NCBI RefSeq assembly: GCF_001547895.1
Contig: NZ_AP014627.1
Span: forward strand, 1 to 64,000
Direction of reading: 5' to 3'
Origin: Pseudomonas sp. Os17
GTDB taxonomy: Bacteria > Pseudomonadota > Gammaproteobacteria > Pseudomonadales > Pseudomonadaceae
Length of the DNA stretch: 64,000 bases
The notes beneath the pieces were generated by a model, which had not been told where the DNA came from, ran no database searches, and saw only the letters and a list, made by a program, of their open reading frames with translations. The position numbers and the translations under genes were made by a program. Positions 20,276 to 30,398 of the stretch are shown in pieces (the first letter of the stretch is position 1; every line of letters begins with the position of its first letter).

Positions 20276-20411
20276 TGTAGCCGCTGCCGAGCCCGCGAGG
20301 CTGGGAAAAGGACCGAAGGGCCTTGTTTGGCGATCTCCAGCCGAACCTGTGTCGTCTCAAGATCTTTGCGTCCCTGCGGGCCGTTCGCAGCCTTCGGCAG
20401 CGGCTACAGGG
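20276..20411. repeat. REP-like inverted repeat (GTAGCCGCTGCCG type)
   Basis: TGTAGCCGCTGCCGAG near 20276 and CTTCGGCAGCGGCTACA near 20393 are inverted copies flanking about 100 bp. This is the usual layout of Pseudomonas REP doublets between genes. It sits between the PilZ gene and the convergent TPR gene. Confidence 0.75.
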
Positions 20412-20419
20412 GATAGAGG

Positions 20420-20737
20420 TCAGCCTTGAGACTGGCGGTCGAGTTTTTTCAGGAACACGGTCATTTCCTTTTCTGCCTGTTTGTCGCCGTGGCCCCGGGC
20501 CGCTTCCAGGCCCTGTTCCCAGGCCTGGCGTGCCCCTTGAAGATCGCCCTGCCCCTGACAGGCCTTGCCCAGCAGCTTCCAGGCCGCTGAATACTTGGGA
20601 TCGAAGCCTACGCAGCGTTGCAGGTGCTCGGCCGCCCTGGCGAATTCACCCTGATCCAGGTAACCCTTGCCCAGGCCGAAGCGCAGCAGAGCGTTATCCA
20701 CACCCTTGGCGAGCATTTTTTCCAGCGATTCAAGCAT
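20420..20737 (-). CDS. Tetratricopeptide-repeat protein
   Basis: This 105-aa soluble protein is composed of TPR helices: DNALLRFGLGKGYLDQGEFARAAEHL (about 14-39, in two pieces by convention), then YSAAWKLLGKACQGQGDLQGARQAW, the canonical W-LG-Y-A-P spacing. TPR proteins act as protein-protein adaptors; the partner is unknown. The ATG at 20737 is chosen over one 48 bp upstream that lies near a REP-like palindrome. It is on the minus strand downstream of trkA, separated from it by 72 bp. Confidence 0.85.
   Translation of the reverse strand: MLESLEKMLAKGVDNALLRFGLGKGYLDQGEFARAAEHLQRCVGFDPKYSAAWKLLGKACQGQGDLQGARQAWEQGLEAARGHGDKQAEKEMTVFLKKLDRQSQG
20694..20702 (+). promoter_or_regulatory. DnaA box in TPR gene
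   Basis: Perfect TTATCCACA inside the 5' part of the TPR gene, 171 bp from another at 20865. Confidence 0.5.
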
Positions 20738-20760
20738 CGTTGTCACTCCTGTGGGCTCAT

Positions 20761-20798
20761 GTAGCCGCTGCCGCAGGCTGCGCAAGGGCAGCGCCTAC
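20761..20798. repeat. REP-like palindrome
   Basis: GTAGCCGCTGCCGCAGGCTGCG followed by GGGCAGCGCCTAC (given in pieces) forms an imperfect hairpin between the TPR gene and trkA, of the same type as the doublet at 20276-20411. Confidence 0.7.
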
Positions 20799-20809
20799 AC
20801 AGTGGTTGA

Positions 20810-22183
20810 TCAGAAAAAGCTCAGGCCCACGTGGAACAGCTTCTCCACGTCGCGAATGTGCTTTTTATCCACAAGGAACAGGATCACGTGGTCGCCGGCT
20901 TCGATCACCGTATCGTCGTGGGCGATCAGCACTTCTTCGTCACGAATGATGGCGCCGATGGTGGTGCCCGGCGGCAGGCCGATGTTCTCGATGGCGCGAC
21001 CTATCACCTTGCTCGACTTGGCGTCGCCGTGGGCGATGGCCTCGATGGCTTCCGCCGCGCCGCGGCGCAGGGAGTGCACGCTGACGATGTCGCCGCGGCG
21101 CACGTGGGCCAGCAGGGTGCCGATGGTGGCCAGCTGCGGGCTGATGGCGATGTCGATGTCGCCACCCTGGATCAGGTCGACGTAGGCCGGGTTGTTGATG
21201 ATGGTCATGACCTTCTTCGCCCCCAGGCGCTTGGCCAGCAGCGAGGACATGATGTTGGCCTCGTCGTCGTTGGTCAGGGCCAGGAAGATATCGGCGTCGG
21301 CGATGTTCTCTTCCAGCAGCAGGTCGCGGTCCGAGGCGCTGCCCTGCAGCACCACGGTGCTGTCCAGGGTGTCGGACAGGTAGCGGCAGCGGGCCGGGTT
21401 CATCTCGATGATCTTCACCTGGTAGCGGCTTTCGATGGCCTCGGCCAGGCGCTCGCCGATCTGCCCGCCACCGGCGATGACGATGCGCTTGTAGGATTCC
21501 TCCAGGCGGCGCATTTCGCTCATCACCGCGCGGATGTGGGCCTTGGCGGCGATGAAGAACACCTCGTCGTCGGCCTCGATCACCGTATCGCCCTTGGGCA
21601 TGATCGGCCGGTCGCGCCGGAAGATCGCCGCCACCCGGGTGTCGACGTTGGGCATGTGCTCGCGCAGCTGACGCAGTTGCTGGCCCACCAGCGGGCCGCC
21701 GTAGTAGGCCTTGACCGCCACCAGTTGCGCCTTGCCTTCGGCGAAGTCGATCACTTGCAGGGCGCCGGGGTGTTCGATCAGGCGCTTGATGTAGAGGGTT
21801 ACCACCTGCTCGGGGCTGATCAGCACGTCGACCGGGATCGCGTCGTTGTCGAACAGCCCGGCGCGGGTCAGGTAGGCGGATTCGCGCACCCGGGCGATCT
21901 TGGTCGGCGTGTTGAACAGGGTGTGGGCGACCTGGCAGGCGATCATGTTGGTTTCGTCGCTGTTGGTCACCGCCACCAGCATGTCGGCGTCGTCGGCTCC
22001 GGCCTGGCGCAGCACCGTGGGAAAGGAGCCGCGGCCTTGCACGGTGCGGATATCCAGGCGATCGCCGAGGCCGCGCAGGCGTTCGCCGTCGGTGTCCACC
22101 ACGGTGATGTCGTTGGCTTCGCTGGCCAGGTGCTCCGCCAGTGTGCCGCCCACTTGCCCGGCGCCGAGGATGATGATTTTCAT
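20810..22183 (-). CDS. trkA: Trk potassium uptake regulatory protein TrkA
   Basis: TrkA is the cytoplasmic NAD(H)-binding gating subunit of the TrkH/TrkG potassium channels. The 457-aa product shows the standard duplicated RCK arrangement: the first Rossmann motif [14 protein letters not shown] at about 7-20, its TrkA-C part near 140-225, and the second Rossmann motif [13 protein letters not shown] near 238 with a second TrkA-C part to the end. The gene lies 22 bp downstream of rsmB on the minus strand, the conserved Pseudomonas order fmt-rsmB-trkA. Confidence 0.97.
   Translation of the reverse strand: MKIIILGAGQVGGTLAEHLASEANDITVVDTDGERLRGLGDRLDIRTVQGRGSFPTVLRQAGADDADMLVAVTNSDETNMIACQVAHTLFNTPTKIARVRESAYLTRAGLFDNDAIPVDVLISPEQVVTLYIKRLIEHPGALQVIDFAEGKAQLVAVKAYYGGPLVGQQLRQLREHMPNVDTRVAAIFRRDRPIMPKGDTVIEADDEVFFIAAKAHIRAVMSEMRRLEESYKRIVIAGGGQIGERLAEAIESRYQVKIIEMNPARCRYLSDTLDSTVVLQGSASDRDLLLEENIADADIFLALTNDDEANIMSSLLAKRLGAKKVMTIINNPAYVDLIQGGDIDIAISPQLATIGTLLAHVRRGDIVSVHSLRRGAAEAIEAIAHGDAKSSKVIGRAIENIGLPPGTTIGAIIRDEEVLIAHDDTVIEAGDHVILFLVDKKHIRDVEKLFHVGLSFF
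20865..20873 (+). promoter_or_regulatory. DnaA box in trkA
   Basis: Perfect TTATCCACA within the 3' part of trkA. Function not shown. Confidence 0.5.
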
Positions 22184-22205
22184 CCAGTCACTCCCTTAAA
22201 ACCGT

Positions 22206-23531
22206 TTAGCCGCGTGCGGCGGCGATCTTGATCAGCTTGGCGTAGTAGAAACCGTCATGGCCGCCCTCTTGCGCCAGCAACTGGCGCCCGTGGGGCTGCT
22301 TGAGGCCGGCCGCAGGCTGCCCCAGTTGGCCGCCGATGTCCAATTCACGGGCGCCCGGGGTGCGCCCGAGGAAAGCCTCGATGACTTCGGTGTTCTCGGT
22401 GGGCAGGGTCGAGCAGGTGGCGTAGAGCAGGATGCCGCCCACTTCCAGGGTCTGCCACAGGGCGTCCAGCAGTTCGCCTTGCAGCTGCGCCAGGGCGGCG
22501 ATGTCTTCCGGCTGGCGGGTCAGCTTGATGTCCGGGTGGCGACGGATCACCCCGGTGGCCGAGCACGGCGCGTCCAGCAGGATGCGCTGGAACGGCTGGC
22601 CGTCCCACCAGGCCTGGGTGTCGCGGCCGTCGGCGGCGATCAGCTGGGCATCGAGCTTCAGGCGGTCGAGGTTTTCCCGCACTCGCACCAGGCGCTTGGC
22701 CTCCAGGTCCACCGCCACCACGCCGGCCAGGGCCGGTTGCACTTCGAGGATGTGGCAGGTCTTGCCCCCCGGCGCGCAGCAGGCGTCCAGCACCCGCTGC
22801 CCCGGCGCCAACTCCAGCAGCTCGGCGGCCAGTTGCGCGGCTTCGTCCTGGACGCTGATCCAGCCTTCGGCAAAGCCCGGCAGGCCGCGAACATCGCCGG
22901 CTTCGTCGAGGACGATACCGTCCTGGCTGTAGACGCAGGCCCTGGCCGCCACACCCGCTTCGCTCAGCAGCTGCAGGTAGGCGTCCCGCGAATGATGCCG
23001 GCGATTGACCCGCAGGATCATCGGCGGGTGGGCGTTGTTGGCGGCGCAGATGGCTTCCCAGTGCTCGGGCCAGAAGGCCTTGAGGGACTTTTGCAGCCAG
23101 CGCGGGTGCGCGGTGCGCACTACCGGGTCGTGTTCCAGCTCGGCCAGCAGCGCCTCGCTTTCACGCTGGGCGCGGCGCAGCACGGCGTTGAGCAGGGCCT
23201 TGGCCCAGGGCTTTTTCAGCTTGTCGGCGCAACCCACGGTTTCGCCGATGGCGGCGTGGGCCGGCACCCGGGTGTAGAGCAGTTGATAGAGGCCCACCAG
23301 CAGCAGCGCCTCGACATCGGCGTCGGCGGCCTTGAATGGCTTCTGCAGCAGTTTGGCCGCCAGCGCCGACAGCCGTGGCTGCCAGCGCGCGGTGCCGAAG
23401 GCCAGGTCCTGGGTGAAGCCGCGATCCCGGGCTTCGACCTTGTCCAGCTGGATCGGCAGCGAGCTGTTGAGCGAGGCCTTGCCGTTGAGTACCGCGGTCA
23501 GGGCCTTGGCGGCGGCCAGGCGCGGGTTCAT
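22206..23531 (-). CDS. rsmB: 16S rRNA (cytosine-967-C5)-methyltransferase
   Basis: RsmB (Sun/Fmu) methylates C967 of 16S rRNA using S-adenosylmethionine. The 441-aa product has an N-terminal NusB-like helical domain (about 1-140) and a Rossmann methyltransferase domain with [15 protein letters not shown] near 248, [15 protein letters not shown] near 313 and the catalytic Cys in YATCST near 366. The chosen ATG at 23531 overlaps the fmt stop as ATGA and matches the family N-terminus [11 protein letters not shown]; the longer upstream extension is antisense-like filler. Confidence 0.97.
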   Translation of the reverse strand: MNPRLAAAKALTAVLNGKASLNSSLPIQLDKVEARDRGFTQDLAFGTARWQPRLSALAAKLLQKPFKAADADVEALLLVGLYQLLYTRVPAHAAIGETVGCADKLKKPWAKALLNAVLRRAQRESEALLAELEHDPVVRTAHPRWLQKSLKAFWPEHWEAICAANNAHPPMILRVNRRHHSRDAYLQLLSEAGVAARACVYSQDGIVLDEAGDVRGLPGFAEGWISVQDEAAQLAAELLELAPGQRVLDACCAPGGKTCHILEVQPALAGVVAVDLEAKRLVRVRENLDRLKLDAQLIAADGRDTQAWWDGQPFQRILLDAPCSATGVIRRHPDIKLTRQPEDIAALAQLQGELLDALWQTLEVGGILLYATCSTLPTENTEVIEAFLGRTPGARELDIGGQLGQPAAGLKQPHGRQLLAQEGGHDGFYYAKLIKIAAARG

Positions 23532-24487
23532 TGGGCGTCCGCCGCTTGGCCGAGGACGGTGCCGAGGGCGAACTTCTCGCGGCGGCTGTTGAACAGGTCG
23601 CTGAAGTTCAGCGCCTTGCCGCCGGGCAGTTGCAGGCGGGTCAGGCACAGCGCCTGCTCACCGCAGGCGACGAGCAGGCCGTCCTTGCTGGCGCCGAGGA
23701 TCTCGCCCGGGGTGCCCCGGCCTGTGGCCAGGGTGGCGGCCAGGACTTTCAGGGCCTCGCCGTTCAAGGTGCTGTGGCAGATCGGCCAGGGGTTGAAGGC
23801 CCGGATCAGGCGTTCCAGCTCCACGGCCGGGCGGCTCCAGTCGATGCGCGCCTCGTCCTTGTTCAGCTTGTGGGCGTAGGTGGCCAGGCTGTCGTCCTGG
23901 ACTTCGCCTTGCAGGGTGCCGGCGGCCAGGCCTTCGATGGCTTGCAGCACGGCCGGCGGGCCCAGCTCGGCCAGGCGGTCGTGCAGGCTGCCACCGGTGT
24001 CCTGGGCGCTGATCGGGGTGCTGACCTTGAGCAGCATCGGCCCGGTGTCCAGGCCGGCTTCCATGCGCATCACGGTCACGCCACTGGTTGCATCACCGGC
24101 TTCTACGGCGCGCTGGATCGGCGCGGCACCGCGCCAGCGCGGCAGCAGCGAGGCGTGGCTGTTGATGCAGCCAAGACGCGGAATATCCAGTACCACCTGA
24201 GGCAGGATCAGGCCGTAGGCCACCACCACCATCAGGTCCGGCTTGAGCGCCGCCAGTTCGGCCTGGGCCTCGGCATTGCGCAGGGTGGGTGGTTGCAGCA
24301 CCGGGATCTGGTGCTCCAGGGCCAGTTGCTTGACCGGGCTGGGCATCAGCTTCTGCCCGCGCCCCGCCGGACGGTCCGGCTGGGTGTAGACCGCGACAAT
24401 CTGGTGAGGGCTGTCGAGCAGGGCCTTGAGGTGTTCGGCGGCGAATTCGGGGGTGCCGGCAAAGACGATGCGCAGTGGCTCAGTCAT
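23528..24487 (-). CDS. fmt: Methionyl-tRNA formyltransferase
   Basis: Fmt transfers a formyl group from 10-formyl-tetrahydrofolate to Met-tRNA-fMet. The 319-aa product has the N-terminal [12 protein letters not shown] motif, the catalytic block [19 protein letters not shown] (Asn, His and Arg of the formyltransferase fold) near 109, the [10 protein letters not shown] segment, and a C-terminal OB-like domain. ATG 24487 fits the family start. It lies between def (upstream, minus strand) and rsmB, with which it overlaps by 4 bp. Confidence 0.98.
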   Translation of the reverse strand: MTEPLRIVFAGTPEFAAEHLKALLDSPHQIVAVYTQPDRPAGRGQKLMPSPVKQLALEHQIPVLQPPTLRNAEAQAELAALKPDLMVVVAYGLILPQVVLDIPRLGCINSHASLLPRWRGAAPIQRAVEAGDATSGVTVMRMEAGLDTGPMLLKVSTPISAQDTGGSLHDRLAELGPPAVLQAIEGLAAGTLQGEVQDDSLATYAHKLNKDEARIDWSRPAVELERLIRAFNPWPICHSTLNGEALKVLAATLATGRGTPGEILGASKDGLLVACGEQALCLTRLQLPGGKALNFSDLFNSRREKFALGTVLGQAADAQ

Positions 24488-24511
24488 GAGAATTCTCGAT
24501 GTTAAACATGC

Positions 24512-24544
24512 GGAAAAGAAAAAGGCTTGCCGTGGCAAGCCTTT
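24512..24544 (-). terminator. Terminator between def and fmt
   Basis: AAAGGCTTGCC / GGCAAGCCTTT is a perfect inverted repeat; on the minus strand it is followed by TTTCTTTTCC. It lies between the def stop and the fmt start and would end or attenuate def transcription. Confidence 0.8.
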
Positions 24545-24556
24545 GCAAGACGGTCA

Positions 24557-25063
24557 TCAAGCCTGCTGGCGATGCTGCTTTTCCAGCTTCTTCTTGATCC
24601 GGTCACGCTTGAGCGTGGACAGGTAATCGACGAACAGCTTGCCGTTGAGGTGGTCGCATTCGTGCTGGATGCACACCGCCAGTAGTCCTTCGGCGATCAG
24701 TTCATAGGGCTGGCCGTCGCGGTCCAGGGCCTTGATCTTGACCCGTTGCGGGCGGTCGACGTTTTCATAGAAACCCGGCACCGACAGGCAGCCTTCCTGG
24801 TACTGGTCCATCTCGTCGGTCAGGGCTTCGAATTCGGGGTTGATGAACACCCGGGGCTCGCTGCGATCTTCGGACAGGTCCATGACCACGACGCGTTTGT
24901 GCACGTTGACCTGGGTCGCCGCTAGACCGATGCCTGGGGCCTCATACATTGTTTCAAACATGTCGTCGACCAACTGACGCACTTCGTCGTCCACTACGGC
25001 CACGGGTTTGGCGATAGTGCGCAGGCGCGGATCAGGGAATTCGAGGATGTTTAAAATGGCCAT
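24557..25063 (-). CDS. def: Peptide deformylase
   Basis: Def removes the N-formyl group from nascent proteins using a metal ion. The 168-aa product has the three signature motifs: GIGLAATQ near 45 (motif 1), EGCLSVPG near 89 with the metal-binding Cys (motif 2), and QHECDHLNG near 131 with the HExxH metal site (motif 3). ATG 25063 begins [15 protein letters not shown], the usual family start. Confidence 0.98.
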   Translation of the reverse strand: MAILNILEFPDPRLRTIAKPVAVVDDEVRQLVDDMFETMYEAPGIGLAATQVNVHKRVVVMDLSEDRSEPRVFINPEFEALTDEMDQYQEGCLSVPGFYENVDRPQRVKIKALDRDGQPYELIAEGLLAVCIQHECDHLNGKLFVDYLSTLKRDRIKKKLEKQHRQQA

Positions 25064-25463
25064 AAGCGTAATTGCTACACGTGTGAAGTAAGGGCGGAGT
25101 CGGCGCCCTGACAGGTCCTGGACCTGGGCCGCCGATGCAAAACGTGCTCTGCAAAGGAGCGAGCCGCGCAGGCTCTGGCGTTTTACGCGAGCGCACATAA
25201 TAAAGGGATTCAGCCCCCGAGGAAATGACTGTTCGCCTTGCCTCCGTTGGGCTGGACCGCCATCGGTCGCCGCTGCAGGCCTGCTCCTGGGGGCGTGACC
25301 GAGGTCTGCTCAGCGAGCGCGACCAGCGTTTGGGCGCAGCGTCGGCGAAGTTGGCGGACCGTTTCCCGAGGGCGTTGGGAAACTTGTCCTCAACAAGTTA
25401 CCAACAGACTTATCCACAGCTTGTTCCGGCGCTGACCGGACTGATGACGATCAAGGATGATCC
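25064..25463. other. def-dprA intergenic gap without a LysM gene
   Basis: About 400 bp separate divergent def and dprA. In the PAO1 gene order I remember, a LysM-domain gene (PA0020) fills this place. Here no LysM-type frame is seen. An ATG at 25225 with GAGGAA before it opens a frame that runs out of phase into dprA and has no family resemblance. A perfect DnaA box lies at 25410-25418. Confidence 0.55.
25410..25418 (+). promoter_or_regulatory. DnaA box upstream of dprA
   Basis: Perfect TTATCCACA 46 bp before the dprA start, one of the few dispersed boxes that lies between genes rather than inside one. Confidence 0.55.
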
Positions 25464-26576
25464 ATGTCGCACTCGATTAGTGCCGCCATTTCCCCCGCGG
25501 AACTGGAAGCCCGTTTACGTTTGCATGGCGTGCCCGGTCTGGGACCCAGGCGCTTTCAGCGCCTGCTCCAGGCCTTCGGTTCAGCCGCCAAAGCCCTCAG
25601 TGCACCGGCCGGTGCCTGGCATGCCCTGGGCCTGCCGGCCGCCTGCAGCGATGCCCGGCGCAGCGCCGAAGTGCGCGAGGGCGCTCGGCGTGCCTTGGCC
25701 TGGATAGACAACCAGGCCCAGCATTTACTGATGTGGGACCAGCCCGGCTACCCGGCCTTGCTGGCCCAGTTGGAGGATGCGCCGCCGCTGTTGTTCGTGG
25801 CCGGCGACCCTTCGATTCTGGAACGGCCGCAGCTGGCGATGGTGGGCAGCCGCCGCGCTTCGTCCCCGGGACTGGACACCGCGGCGGCGTTCGCCAGGAG
25901 CCTGGCCGGAGCCGGATTCGTGATCACCAGTGGTCTGGCCCTGGGCATCGATGGCGCAGCCCATCAGGCGGCACTGGCCGTTGGCGGGCACACGGTGGGG
26001 GTGCTGGGCACCGGCCTGGAAAATTTTTATCCACAGCGCCATCGAGCCTTGGCCCAGGCGATGATCGACCAGGGCAGCGCGGTGGTTTCCGAGTTCGCGC
26101 TGGACACCGGTCCGCGGGCGGAGCACTTCCCCCGGCGCAATCGGATCATCAGCGGCCTGTCCCTCGGCGTGCTGGTGGTGGAAGCCAGCGTGGCCAGCGG
26201 TTCCCTGATCACCGCCCGCCTGGCGGCGGAACAGGGCCGCGAGGTGTACGCGATTCCCGGTTCCATCCATCACCCCGGTGCGCGGGGCTGTCACCAGCTG
26301 ATCCGTGATGGCGCGGTATTGGTGGAAAGCGTGCAGGACATTCTCGAAACCCTCAGGGGCTGGCAACACGTGGCACCGCCGGCCGCCATGCCGGCCGAAA
26401 CCGCCAGGCATCCGCTGCTGGCCCTGCTCCTGGCCGCGCCCCACAGCAGCGAGGCCCTGGCGCGGGCCAGCGGCTGGCCCCTGCCGCGGGTGCTGGCGGC
26501 CTTGAGCGAGTTGGAGATCGACGGCCTTGCGGTCAATGAAAACGGCCGCTGGCTGGCACGCCCGGGGTCGAGTTGA
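25464..26576 (+). CDS. dprA: DNA processing protein DprA
   Basis: DprA loads RecA onto incoming single-stranded DNA during natural transformation. The 370-aa product has the Rossmann-like core: VGSRRASSPG near 129, FVITSGLALGIDGAAHQAAL near 152 (in pieces), GVLGTGLENFYPQ near 178, and FPRRNRIISGLS near 217, all classic DprA motifs, plus a C-terminal winged-helix-like domain. It is followed by tsaC after 94 bp, the conserved Pseudomonas pair. Confidence 0.96.
   Translation: MSHSISAAISPAELEARLRLHGVPGLGPRRFQRLLQAFGSAAKALSAPAGAWHALGLPAACSDARRSAEVREGARRALAWIDNQAQHLLMWDQPGYPALLAQLEDAPPLLFVAGDPSILERPQLAMVGSRRASSPGLDTAAAFARSLAGAGFVITSGLALGIDGAAHQAALAVGGHTVGVLGTGLENFYPQRHRALAQAMIDQGSAVVSEFALDTGPRAEHFPRRNRIISGLSLGVLVVEASVASGSLITARLAAEQGREVYAIPGSIHHPGARGCHQLIRDGAVLVESVQDILETLRGWQHVAPPAAMPAETARHPLLALLLAAPHSSEALARASGWPLPRVLAALSELEIDGLAVNENGRWLARPGSS
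26027..26035 (+). promoter_or_regulatory. DnaA box inside dprA
   Basis: Perfect TTATCCACA within dprA. Function not shown. Confidence 0.5.
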
Positions 26577-26670
26577 GGGCGGTTGCGCGCTGTCGCCAAA
26601 CCGCAACAGGCCCTAGGTTTTATAGGCAGGATCGGTAAACTGCGCACAGCTTTTATCTGGAGATTCGGCA

Positions 26671-27228
26671 ATGGTCAGCAGTTGGCGTGTGCAACAAGCC
26701 GCACGAGAGATTCGCGCAGGGGCGGTGATTGCCTACCCAACCGAAGCGGTCTGGGGCCTGGGGTGCGATCCGTGGAACGAAGAGGCGGTGGATCGCCTGC
26801 TGGCGATCAAGTCACGCTCGGTGGACAAGGGCCTGATTCTGATCGCCGACAACATCCATCAGTTCGACTTTCTCTTCGAGGACTTCCCCGACACCTGGAT
26901 CGAGCGCATGTCCAGCACCTGGCCGGGTCCCAACACCTGGCTGGTGCCCCATCAGAACCTGCTGCCGGAGTGGGTCACCGGGGTGCATGACACGGTGGCG
27001 TTGCGGGTCAGCGATCATCCGCTGGTGCGTGAACTGTGCGCGCTGGTGGGACCGCTGATTTCCACCTCGGCCAATCCCCAGGGGCGGCCGGCGGCGCGCA
27101 CGCGGCTGCGCGTCGAGCAGTACTTCCGTGGGCAACTGGACCTGGTGCTCACCGGCAGCCTGGGCGGGCGCAAGAACCCGAGCCTGATCCGCGATCTGGC
27201 CACCGGCAGGGTGGTGCGGCCCTCCTGA
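26671..27228 (+). CDS. tsaC: L-threonylcarbamoyladenylate synthase
   Basis: TsaC (YrdC/RimN) makes threonylcarbamoyl-AMP from threonine, bicarbonate and ATP, the first step of the essential t6A37 tRNA modification. The 185-aa product is the single-domain form, with [14 protein letters not shown] near 20, the [13 protein letters not shown] block near 48 that carries nucleotide-binding Lys and Arg residues, and STSANPQG near 130. It follows dprA on the same strand, and a REP-like element lies just after it. Confidence 0.96.
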   Translation: MVSSWRVQQAAREIRAGAVIAYPTEAVWGLGCDPWNEEAVDRLLAIKSRSVDKGLILIADNIHQFDFLFEDFPDTWIERMSSTWPGPNTWLVPHQNLLPEWVTGVHDTVALRVSDHPLVRELCALVGPLISTSANPQGRPAARTRLRVEQYFRGQLDLVLTGSLGGRKNPSLIRDLATGRVVRPS

Positions 27229-27231
27229 TTG

Positions 27232-27293
27232 CTGCGCCGGCTCCCACGGGTCATCGCGACGCGTGTTGCAGGAGCCGGCTGGCCGGCGAAGGC
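27232..27293. repeat. REP-like palindrome (GCCGGCTCC type)
   Basis: GCGCCGGCTCCCACGGG and CAGGAGCCGGCTGGCCGGCGAA form inverted arms between tsaC and the convergent qor gene (second arm quoted without its flanks). It is related to the copies at 29372, 30289, 45120, 50996 and 56365. Confidence 0.7.
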
Positions 27294-27295
27294 GC

Positions 27296-28273
27296 TTAGG
27301 GCAAGAGCACCGTCGAACCGGTGGTGCGCCGTGCCGACAGCTCGACATGGGCCTTGGCGGCATCCGCCAGGGCGAAGCGCTGGCCAATCTCGATCTTCAA
27401 CTGGCCGCTGGCGATCATGGCGAACAGATCGTCGGCCATGCGTTGCAGGTTCTCGGCGTTGTTGGCGTAGCTGGCCAGGGTCGGCCGGGTGACATACAGC
27501 GAGCCCTTGGCCGAGAGAATCCCCAGGTTCACCCCTTCCACCGCGCCCGAGGCATTGCCGAAGCTGACCATCAGCCCGCGGGGTGCCAGGCAATCCAGGG
27601 AAGTCAGCCAGGTGTCCTTGCCCACGCCGTCGTAGACCACCGGGCACTTCTTGCCGTCGGTCAGTTCCAGCACTCGCTGGGCCACGTCTTCATGGCTGTA
27701 ATCGATGGTTTCCCAGGCACCCAGGGCCTTGGCGATGGCGGCTTTCTCCGGCGAGCTGACGGTGCCGATCAGTTTTACCCCCAGGGCCTTGGCCCACTGG
27801 CAGGCCAGGGAACCGACGCCGCCGGCGGCCGCGTGAAACAGCACGGTCTCGCCGCCCTTGAGTTCATAGGTCTGGCGCAGCAGGTACTGCACGGTCAGGC
27901 CCTTGAGCATCACCCCGGCGGCCTGTTCGAAGCTGATGGTGTCCGGCAGGTGCACCAGGTTGGCTTCGGGCAGCACGTGCACATCGCTGTAGGCACCCAG
28001 CGGGCCGCTGCCATAGGCCACCCGATCGCCGACCTTGAAGCGGGTCACCGCGCTGCCCACGGCTTCCACGACCCCGGCCCCTTCGGCGCCCAGGCCCGAC
28101 GGAAGCGCCGGCGGTGCGTACAGGCCGCTGCGGAAATAGGTATCGATGAAGTTCAGGCCGATGGCCTGGTTGCTGACGCGAACCTGCTGCGGGCCCGGTT
28201 CGGCGGGCTGGTAATCCACATACTCGAGTACTTCGGGGCCGCCATGGGCGCGGAACTGGATACGTTTGGCCAT
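27296..28273 (-). CDS. qor: Quinone oxidoreductase, NADPH-dependent (Qor type)
   Basis: Qor-type enzymes are zinc-free medium-chain dehydrogenases that reduce quinones with NADPH. The 325-aa product has the GroES-like N-terminal domain and a Rossmann domain with HAAAGGVGSLACQWAKALG near 148, the usual AxxGxxG coenzyme motif. The alcohol-dehydrogenase zinc cysteines are absent, as expected. It is divergent from hemF across 167 bp. Physiological substrate unknown. Confidence 0.93.
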   Translation of the reverse strand: MAKRIQFRAHGGPEVLEYVDYQPAEPGPQQVRVSNQAIGLNFIDTYFRSGLYAPPALPSGLGAEGAGVVEAVGSAVTRFKVGDRVAYGSGPLGAYSDVHVLPEANLVHLPDTISFEQAAGVMLKGLTVQYLLRQTYELKGGETVLFHAAAGGVGSLACQWAKALGVKLIGTVSSPEKAAIAKALGAWETIDYSHEDVAQRVLELTDGKKCPVVYDGVGKDTWLTSLDCLAPRGLMVSFGNASGAVEGVNLGILSAKGSLYVTRPTLASYANNAENLQRMADDLFAMIASGQLKIEIGQRFALADAAKAHVELSARRTTGSTVLLP

Positions 28274-28416
28274 CTGTACTCACTCCTTGGTCGTCGCGTG
28301 AAAGGGTTCTATCGGACTCCTCTGCTTGACCTTCGTCAACTGCGAGTGGACACAGTGCGGTGTTATGCTACGCGCCCATTTGCGCCGGCCCCGGTTTCAT
28401 CCCTGGCGCCGCCTAG

Positions 28417-29358
<942 letters not shown>

Positions 29359-29371
29359 CCCGCACCCACCG

Positions 29372-29425
29372 TGTAGGAGCCGGCTTGCCGGCGAAGAGGC
29401 CTTCAAGGCGGACGCGGCTCCTACC
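29372..29425. repeat. REP palindrome between hemF and aroE
   Basis: GTAGGAGCCGGCTTGCCGGC and the facing GCGGCTCCTAC form inverted arms around a short spacer, the common REP-type element of the P. fluorescens complex. Confidence 0.8.
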
Positions 29426-29453
29426 CGTGTGTGTTGAGCAAATGGGATGAGAG

Positions 29454-30275
29454 ATGGACCAGTACGTTGTCTTTGGTAATCCGATCGGCCATAGCAAATC
29501 ACCCTTGATCCACCGGCTGTTCGCCCAGCAGACCGGCCAGCAACTGGAATACAACACCCTGCTGGCGCCCCTGGACGACTTCGCCGGCGCTGCCCGCGAT
29601 TTCTTCGCCCAGGGCCGCGGGGCCAACGTCACAGTGCCGTTCAAGGAAGACGCCTATCGCCTGTGCGACAGCCTGACCGAGCGTGCGCAGCGGGCCGGCG
29701 CGGTGAACACCCTGAGCAAGCAGGCCGACGGCCGCCTGTTGGGGGACAACACCGACGGCGCCGGACTGGTGCGCGACCTGACGGTGAACGCCGGGGTCAG
29801 CCTCAAGGGCAAGCGCATCCTCCTCCTGGGAGCCGGGGGCGCCGTGCGCGGTGCCCTGGAGCCTTTGCTGGCGCAACAGCCGGCGTCGGTGGTGATTGCC
29901 AATCGCACCGTGGAAAAAGCCGAGTTGCTGGCCGAGCTGTTCGCCGATTTGGGGCCGGTGTCGGCCAGCGGCTTCGACTGGCTGGAGGAGTCGGTGGACC
30001 TGATCATCAATGCCACTTCCGCCAGCCTGTCTGGGGACTTGCCGCCGATTGCCAGCAGCCTGATCGAACCGGGCAAGACGGTGTGCTACGACATGATGTA
30101 CGCCAAGGAACCGACGCCGTTCTGCCGCTGGGCCAGCGATCACGGAGCGGCACTGGTGCTCGATGGCCTGGGCATGCTGGCCGAACAGGCGGCGGAAGCC
30201 TTCTACCTGTGGCGTGGTGTGCGCCCGGACAGCGCCCCGGTGCTGGCCGAACTGCGCCGCCAGTTGGCGCAGTAA
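29454..30275 (+). CDS. aroE: Shikimate dehydrogenase (NADP+)
   Basis: AroE reduces 3-dehydroshikimate to shikimate with NADPH in aromatic amino acid synthesis. The 273-aa product begins with [15 protein letters not shown], has the catalytic Lys in NVTVPFKED near 65, NTDGAG near 101 with the conserved Asp, and the NADP-binding [12 protein letters not shown] near 127 followed by the NRT segment that favours NADP. Length is normal for AroE. Confidence 0.98.
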   Translation: MDQYVVFGNPIGHSKSPLIHRLFAQQTGQQLEYNTLLAPLDDFAGAARDFFAQGRGANVTVPFKEDAYRLCDSLTERAQRAGAVNTLSKQADGRLLGDNTDGAGLVRDLTVNAGVSLKGKRILLLGAGGAVRGALEPLLAQQPASVVIANRTVEKAELLAELFADLGPVSASGFDWLEESVDLIINATSASLSGDLPPIASSLIEPGKTVCYDMMYAKEPTPFCRWASDHGAALVLDGLGMLAEQAAEAFYLWRGVRPDSAPVLAELRRQLAQ

Positions 30276-30288
30276 CCCCTCCTCCCTC

Positions 30289-30370
30289 GTAGGAGCTGGC
30301 TTGCCAGCGAAGGCGGCCTCAAGACCGGCGCCAGGTCCAAGGGCCTCTTCGCCGGCAAGCCGGCTCCTAC
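30289..30370. repeat. REP doublet between aroE and SulP gene
   Basis: GTAGGAGCTGGCTTGCCAGC at 30289 and GCCGGCAAGCCGGCTCCTAC ending at 30370 are inverted copies flanking about 40 bp, a complete REP pair between convergent genes. Confidence 0.85.
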
Positions 30371-30398
30371 GTCGAGTGTGGGCAAGACGCCTGCGGGT

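Noticed and set aside
25225..25707. A 160-codon frame starting before dprA
   Set aside because: It runs out of phase into dprA, has no motif and its ribosome-binding site is too close to the ATG. Kept only as evidence for a lost gene.
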